Source: JAAOZP01 sp964616835
Lineage (GTDB): Archaea > Thermoproteota > EX4484-205 > JAAOZP01
Assembly: GCA_964616835.1 (NCBI GenBank)
Contig: CAZTSG010000053.1
Location: forward strand, 1 to 8,871
Length of the DNA: 8,871 nucleotides
Direction: 5' to 3'
A program made the translations under genes and the position numbers. The notes beneath the pieces are model-generated. The model was not told where the DNA came from. It saw only the letters and a program-made list of their open reading frames with translations, and did not search any database. Position 1 is the stretch's first letter. Every line of letters starts with the position of its first letter. Below are positions 5,629 to 8,871 of the stretch, one piece after another.

Positions 5629-6878
5629 ACACCTAGTAATGAAAGCCAAGTTAAACTCACTAAGATATGTATTAGAAATATTATTGACCATACTACAATT
5701 GCCTTCAAAATACCTTCCTTACGCAAAACGTAAATAGAAAAGAACAACGCAAAAATATTAATCATTATGCTGTCATACGGGTTCCTTATGGGCATACTAT
5801 AGGGGATCATGGAAAGAACTAGGTAGGATATGATAGAAAGCCTTGCAGACGTAAAATCAAAACCGGCAGAAATTAATATGTTATAGAGGAGTATAGAGAA
5901 CAAGACAATTCCTATCAAAATTGAAGCAGAAAAGATAAAGAATAAAGCTACCGAAAAGAAACTTTTTAGAAAAACCTGGCGCATGAAATACAAATAAGTC
6001 ATAGTAATTGCTATCGTTATAAGAAATGCGAACGGGAATACAGTCCTAATGAATGAGTAGCTAGACGAAGCATCGAGACGATTTGCTTTGATTCTCTTAT
6101 CATAGGGTTCGTGAGTATCCAATAATTTTAACAATATTCTTGCCAAAATCGAATTTTGATAGCTAGAGATACTGTATAGAGAATTAAGCGTATCCGCATA
6201 TAATGACCCTATTTTACTAAATGCATAATTATCTGCCTCGGTTTCCATTACTTTAGACATCATCTTATTCAAGAAGAATACTAAAGCCGAGGATGAAAAT
6301 ACAATTATTAATGAGAGGACCCCACGAACTCCACCACTTAAGTCTACAGAGATTGATGAGTCCCATAACAATAGGAGACAATACCACAAGAGACTCTGAT
6401 GAGCAAATGCTGAAGCTATTGTCGAAAAGATAAAAAGCGGTATTTGCTTAAGAGTTATATGAGCTTTTTCATGAATTATTACCCCTATCAATTTTTCCCG
6501 GGGGAATTCATGAAGTAAAGTATTGGTTATGATTATCTTAGAATTTAAACCAACGGTAACAAATCCGTTGTAAAAAACAGGTTCATCTTTTAAGTATCCA
6601 TTAACAACATATACTTCTTCACCATTTACCGAAAGCTTTTTCAGGTTTTTTAGCGCGGAACTTATATAAATCTTGTTTAAGAAAAGAGAAAGAAAAATAA
6701 AGCAACCCGTAATTATCGTAGCAAAATTTTTGAATAACTCTAAAATGCGAAAAGAAGTTTCATTAGGAAAATGAACGTGAAAGAAAAACATTAAATAGAA
6801 AAAAGTGAGGGGGATACTTGTTAGAAACGCAATTATTGCAGAAGGCGTAAAAAGAAGACTACTATATTTATTGGACAT
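5622..6878 (-). CDS. Polytopic M48-type (HtpX-like) membrane metalloprotease, probable precursor-peptide protease
   Basis: From the ATG at 6878 the protein has 418 residues. Helices near 9-34 and 49-67 precede a soluble part ending in GVIIHEKAHITL, with the zinc motif HEKAH at 136-140. Helices near 146-172 and 183-203 follow, then METEADNYAFSKIGS (211-225), whose E214 in EAD is the expected third zinc ligand. THEPYDKRIKANRL (255-268) matches the late HPP-x-x-x-R-I motif of M48 enzymes. All catalytic residues are present. After it comes a hydrophobic extension of about 140 residues with perhaps five more helices, making it longer than HtpX (about 290). Lying 8 bases after the peptide gene and overlapping the SpoIIM-like gene, it probably cuts the leader or processes the peptide. 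The frame is open to 6947, but that start would overlap the peptide gene by 61 bases. Confidence 0.8.
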   Translation of the reverse strand: MSNKYSSLLFTPSAIIAFLTSIPLTFFYLMFFFHVHFPNETSFRILELFKNFATIITGCFIFLSLFLNKIYISSALKNLKKLSVNGEEVYVVNGYLKDEPVFYNGFVTVGLNSKIIITNTLLHEFPREKLIGVIIHEKAHITLKQIPLFIFSTIASAFAHQSLLWYCLLLLWDSSISVDLSGGVRGVLSLIIVFSSSALVFFLNKMMSKVMETEADNYAFSKIGSLYADTLNSLYSISSYQNSILARILLKLLDTHEPYDKRIKANRLDASSSYSFIRTVFPFAFLITIAITMTYLYFMRQVFLKSFFSVALFFIFSASILIGIVLFSILLYNILISAGFDFTSARLSIISYLVLSMIPYSMPIRNPYDSIMINIFALFFSIYVLRKEGILKAIVVWSIIFLIHILVSLTWLSLLGVC

Positions 6879-6886
6879 TGCAAATT

Positions 6887-7189
6887 TTACGCAAAGCCAA
6901 TAGCTAGCCCAAGAGCGAACCAGCCCCATATAGGTACTGCTGCACAAACTGCCGCAACTGTTTTTGCTACCAGAAGTGCTGGCGTCGCTTTAATTAGTGC
7001 TATTTGTAGCACAACATCAGATACAATCTCTCCGCCCGCAGAAATAGCTGCACTTATGGGTTTACCGGCAGTACCATAGTATGCAAGTGTAGCGAGAGTA
7101 TTAGCTGTTAGTAGTGGTGAAGCTATTTCCGACAATGTTAAAGCCACTAAGAGAAGGCATAATTTTTTCCAGTTTCTACTTAGTTCCAT
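6887..7189 (-). CDS. Hydrophobic secreted peptide precursor, circular-bacteriocin-like
   Basis: The gene encodes 100 residues. Residues 1-9 (MELSRNWKK) are basic, 10-19 form a hydrophobic core and SEIAS (20-24) could be a signal-peptidase region, so the N-terminus looks like a leader. The rest is rich in Ala, Leu, Ile, Val and Gly with two long helical stretches, three lysines (43, 67, 76), two acids (E54, D58) and one cysteine (C82). A core of L35-A100 (66 residues) would start LAYYG and end in GLAIGFA after VPIWGW. From memory, carnocyclin A starts LVAYG, and gassericin-type peptides have VPAW near their alanine-rich end; this is a weak similarity, not proof. The neighbours (M48 protease, SpoIIM-like, ABC pair) support a ribosomally made exported peptide. 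The ATG has GGTGAT six bases before it. Alternatives are a small membrane regulator or a non-circular archaeocin. Confidence 0.65.
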   Translation of the reverse strand: MELSRNWKKLCLLLVALTLSEIASPLLTANTLATLAYYGTAGKPISAAISAGGEIVSDVVLQIALIKATPALLVAKTVAAVCAAVPIWGWFALGLAIGFA

Positions 7190-7221
7190 CTTTGATCACC
7201 ACTTCCTATGCTTATGAAGCA

Positions 7222-7235
7222 CTATATATATTTCG
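7222..7235 (-). promoter_or_regulatory. Promoter of the peptide operon
   Basis: On the minus strand CGAAA (7231-7235) and ATATATATA (7222-7231) make a BRE plus TATA box. The predicted transcription start is near 7201. That leaves a leader of about 12 bases ending in the Shine-Dalgarno-like GGTGAT before the ATG at 7189. The peptide, protease and SpoIIM-like genes therefore form an operon separate from the ABC pair. Confidence 0.65.
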
Positions 7236-7252
7236 TTCCAGCATTCTGGAAC
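7235..7252. promoter_or_regulatory. Perfect palindrome abutting the peptide promoter, probable operator
   Basis: GTTCCAG (7235-7241) and CTGGAAC (7246-7252) are exact inverted copies around a 4-base centre. The site touches the BRE of the peptide promoter on its upstream side. In archaea, binding just upstream of BRE/TATA commonly activates by recruiting TFB/TBP, while overlap represses. A dedicated regulator of peptide production would be expected, but none is encoded in this window. Confidence 0.55.
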
Positions 7253-7270
7253 TATTTTCAAAAATGCTTT

Positions 7271-7295
7271 AAAAAGTAATGTTTAAATACTTTTT
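7271..7295. repeat. Second inverted repeat upstream of the peptide operon
   Basis: AAAAAGTA (7271-7278) and TACTTTTT (7288-7295) are perfect inverted copies around a 9-base AT-rich centre containing TTTAAA. The site lies between the end of the ABC permease gene (7361) and the operator of the peptide gene. It could be a terminator for the ABC pair (T5 tracts on the RNA strand near here), a second operator, or chance in AT-rich sequence. Confidence 0.35.
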
Positions 7296-7360
7296 CTATG
7301 AAGAATGTTACAATTCGACATTTATTAATCTTAATTTTTAATGCCTCATACTGAAATGGT

Positions 7361-8188
7361 TTAAACCTGCCTAAGCTCTTCTATGCTGATGCCTTTCTGC
7401 CTTCCTATTAGGATTACGTTAAGCATGCTAAGCGAGAAAATCCATGAAATAAGCGAGGCCCAGAAATATGAGGGGTTTATTACTGCAGATGCTTGCATGC
7501 TCTTAATTATCGGTCCCCTTGGCACGCTTATCCCAGAGTAGTAATGATAGAGGAGACTATTAACTGCGTTGAAAGGTGAGAGAACTACTACGTAACCTAT
7601 GTCGACGTACAGTTGGAAGAATAGGAGTGGGTAGGATATTACTAAGGGTAGGAAGGATGCGAACACAATAAGTCTTGGCTTCTTTAAAACTAAGATTAGA
7701 TAGGCCACTGAGCTTGAAAGCACGTATATGAATAACGCTGATAGAATTGATGCTAAAGTTAATTCAAAAGGTTTCTTAGGAATCAACTGGACTCCGAACC
7801 TAAAGCTGTATATTGAAGACGTTTCTACTCCTAAGAGTATTGAAAAGACGGAGAAGAACACCATTGTCGAAATAATGCTCACCAAGTAGTAACGCTTACT
7901 GTCAAGGGTGGAGTATTTCGTTAAATACCTTAGAGAGAATGAAGAGTGGTACGCAGATTCAACTATGCCTACTGCGAGAGCTGAGAAGCTATAAACTAAG
8001 GACATTGAGAACCAGCTGCCCGTGTAGGAGAAATATATTTCAGCAGGGAGGTCGGTTGGCATTTCAAGACTGAAGATGTATGCTCCCATAATAAGCCAGA
8101 ACGACACAAAGAAGAACCCCCATCCCCAAGCATAAGGATTTCTGAACATTTGCTTCAGAAACATTTTAAGCAATAAGATGCTCATCAC
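7361..8188 (-). CDS. ABC-2-like transporter permease of the bacteriocin-like locus
   Basis: This is a 275-residue membrane protein with about six helices, near 22-41, 57-79, 99-122, 142-168, 171-203 and 240-263. A basic amphipathic N-terminus (LLLKMFLKQMFRNPYAWG) comes before the first helix and a last helix lies near the C-terminus, the usual plan of ABC-2 exporter permeases. I recognise no specific family. The GTG at 8188 and the ATG at 8185 are both possible starts; the ATPase stop TGA (8187-8185) overlaps either, so the two genes are translationally coupled and their products very likely form one exporter. Lying directly upstream of the peptide operon on the same strand, it probably exports the peptide or protects the producer from it. 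Confidence 0.8.
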   Translation of the reverse strand: MMSILLLKMFLKQMFRNPYAWGWGFFFVSFWLIMGAYIFSLEMPTDLPAEIYFSYTGSWFSMSLVYSFSALAVGIVESAYHSSFSLRYLTKYSTLDSKRYYLVSIISTMVFFSVFSILLGVETSSIYSFRFGVQLIPKKPFELTLASILSALFIYVLSSSVAYLILVLKKPRLIVFASFLPLVISYPLLFFQLYVDIGYVVVLSPFNAVNSLLYHYYSGISVPRGPIIKSMQASAVINPSYFWASLISWIFSLSMLNVILIGRQKGISIEELRQV

Positions 8189-8871
8189 AAACCCACCTCG
8201 AAAAGACGGTCTAAACTATCGATTTCAGTTAAGCATAAACCCTTATCTCCAGAAACCAGTGAGAAAGATTTTTCTCCAATCGTGAAACTAATCGCATCCT
8301 CTCTACGTCCTTCAATTATTCTAGCTTTCAAGAGGTCATCGACTCTTATAGGTCCATACACTCTCCCATGAAACATTAGGTGAGTGCGCCAGTTTGAAAA
8401 CTTGTCGAGAAGCCATGTTGCATGAGTATTCATTACGATACCACCATCCCATTCAATTAAGATCTTAGCCATCTTAACTCTTCTCGCAGGATCCATATTC
8501 TCAAACGGCTCGTCGAGAAGAACATACTTCACGTCCATAGCTAGTGCGATAAGATTACACAGGATTCTCTTCTGGCCGGCAGATAATTCGTCAAGCCTCT
8601 TATTTAAAACACCGAATACTTCAAATTCTTCAATCATACTTAAGAACCTTGAAAAATCCCCTTTTCCAAGCTCAATGTAAAGCTTAGCCAAATCCCTTAC
8701 CGGAACCCTAAGCAGATTATAGACTTCTTCAAGATTTGTCGACAATATTCCTGGAGTACTCTTTATCCTCTTAATGTCGACACCATCTATCTCCATGCGT
8801 CCCTCGGAATAAACGTTTACCCCGATTATTGTACGGAATAGAGTAGTTTTGCCAGATCCGTTTGGACCGAG
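8185..8871 (-). CDS. ABC transporter ATPase (partial, N-terminus off the right edge)
   Basis: The frame runs to the right edge, so an internal ATG at 8796 is not the start: the 25 codons before it encode the Walker A motif LGPNGSGKTT. About 228 residues are visible. They include the signature LSAGQ (LSGGQ variant), Walker B YVLLDEP with its catalytic glutamate, a D-loop (ENMDP) and an H-loop histidine (NTHAT). The Q-loop region reads GILSTNLEEVY, where most ATPases have a glutamine, so that residue appears replaced. The stretch between Walker A and the signature is short. A tail of about 60 residues follows the H-loop. The gene overlaps the permease gene and presumably powers the same export or immunity pump. 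Only the beginning is missing; nothing suggests a pseudogene. Confidence 0.9.
   Translation of the reverse strand, partial: LGPNGSGKTTLFRTIIGVNVYSEGRMEIDGVDIKRIKSTPGILSTNLEEVYNLLRVPVRDLAKLYIELGKGDFSRFLSMIEEFEVFGVLNKRLDELSAGQKRILCNLIALAMDVKYVLLDEPFENMDPARRVKMAKILIEWDGGIVMNTHATWLLDKFSNWRTHLMFHGRVYGPIRVDDLLKARIIEGRREDAISFTIGEKSFSLVSGDKGLCLTEIDSLDRLFEVGL

Noticed and set aside
7210..7220. Short inverted repeat GCTT/AAGC downstream of the peptide TATA box
   Set aside because: The arms are only four bases, too short to separate from chance, although the position would suit a repressor site.
7298..7354. 18-codon plus-strand frame beginning at an ATG near the T-rich region
   Set aside because: The TATA-like element is too close to its start, there is no ribosome binding site, and it is too short to support.
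1..8871. CRISPR array, insertion sequence or tRNA attachment site
   Set aside because: I saw no regularly spaced direct repeats, transposase frame, terminal inverted repeats or tRNA gene on either strand.

Overview
The window looks archaeal, probably from a thermophilic member of the Thermoproteota (Crenarchaeota). It holds an archaeal-type Trm5 tRNA methyltransferase, TATA/BRE-like promoters lying so close to start codons that leaderless messages are likely, many GTG and TTG starts, AGA/AGG and ATA codons, and two HEPN/nucleotidyltransferase pairs of the kind common in thermophilic archaea. The assignment rests on gene content only.

Layout. (1) 1-1051, minus strand: most of an ABC importer permease with an EAA loop. 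It is open at the left edge, and a second membrane domain has just begun, so it is probably a fused FbpB/ThiP-like double permease. Upstream of it (1083-1196) is a cluster of inverted repeats that could be operators. (2) 1197-2114, minus: an AEC-family (auxin efflux carrier) transporter. (3) 2165-3247, plus: Trm5, sharing a compact divergent promoter with the AEC gene. (4) 3303-4119 plus and 4386-5154 minus: two HEPN-MNT modules pointing at each other. The 266-base spacer between them holds a good TATA box, two hairpins and a T6 tract, a candidate small RNA gene. (5) 5197-8871, minus: five genes that I read as a peptide-export or bacteriocin-like locus. In transcription order they are an ABC ATPase (start off the right edge), an ABC-2-like permease, a 100-residue hydrophobic secreted-peptide precursor with its own promoter and a perfect palindrome, a polytopic M48-type metalloprotease, and a small SpoIIM/DUF95-like membrane protein.

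How group 5 may work. Circular bacteriocin loci of Gram-positive bacteria (AS-48, carnocyclin A, gassericin A) pair a very hydrophobic precursor with a DUF95/SpoIIM-like membrane protein and an ABC exporter. Here the same parts occur in an archaeon with a dedicated membrane metalloprotease. The peptide has a signal-like N-terminus and a core of about 66 residues that begins and ends with hydrophobic residues, as circular bacteriocins do. The inferred model is that the M48 enzyme removes the leader, the SpoIIM-like protein helps in maturation, export or self-protection, and the ABC pair exports the product or protects the host. No separate immunity peptide is visible. The protease and SpoIIM-like genes are clearly AT-richer than the tRNA-modification region, which fits an acquired island. 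The second HEPN-MNT module follows this locus on the same strand after only 42 bases.
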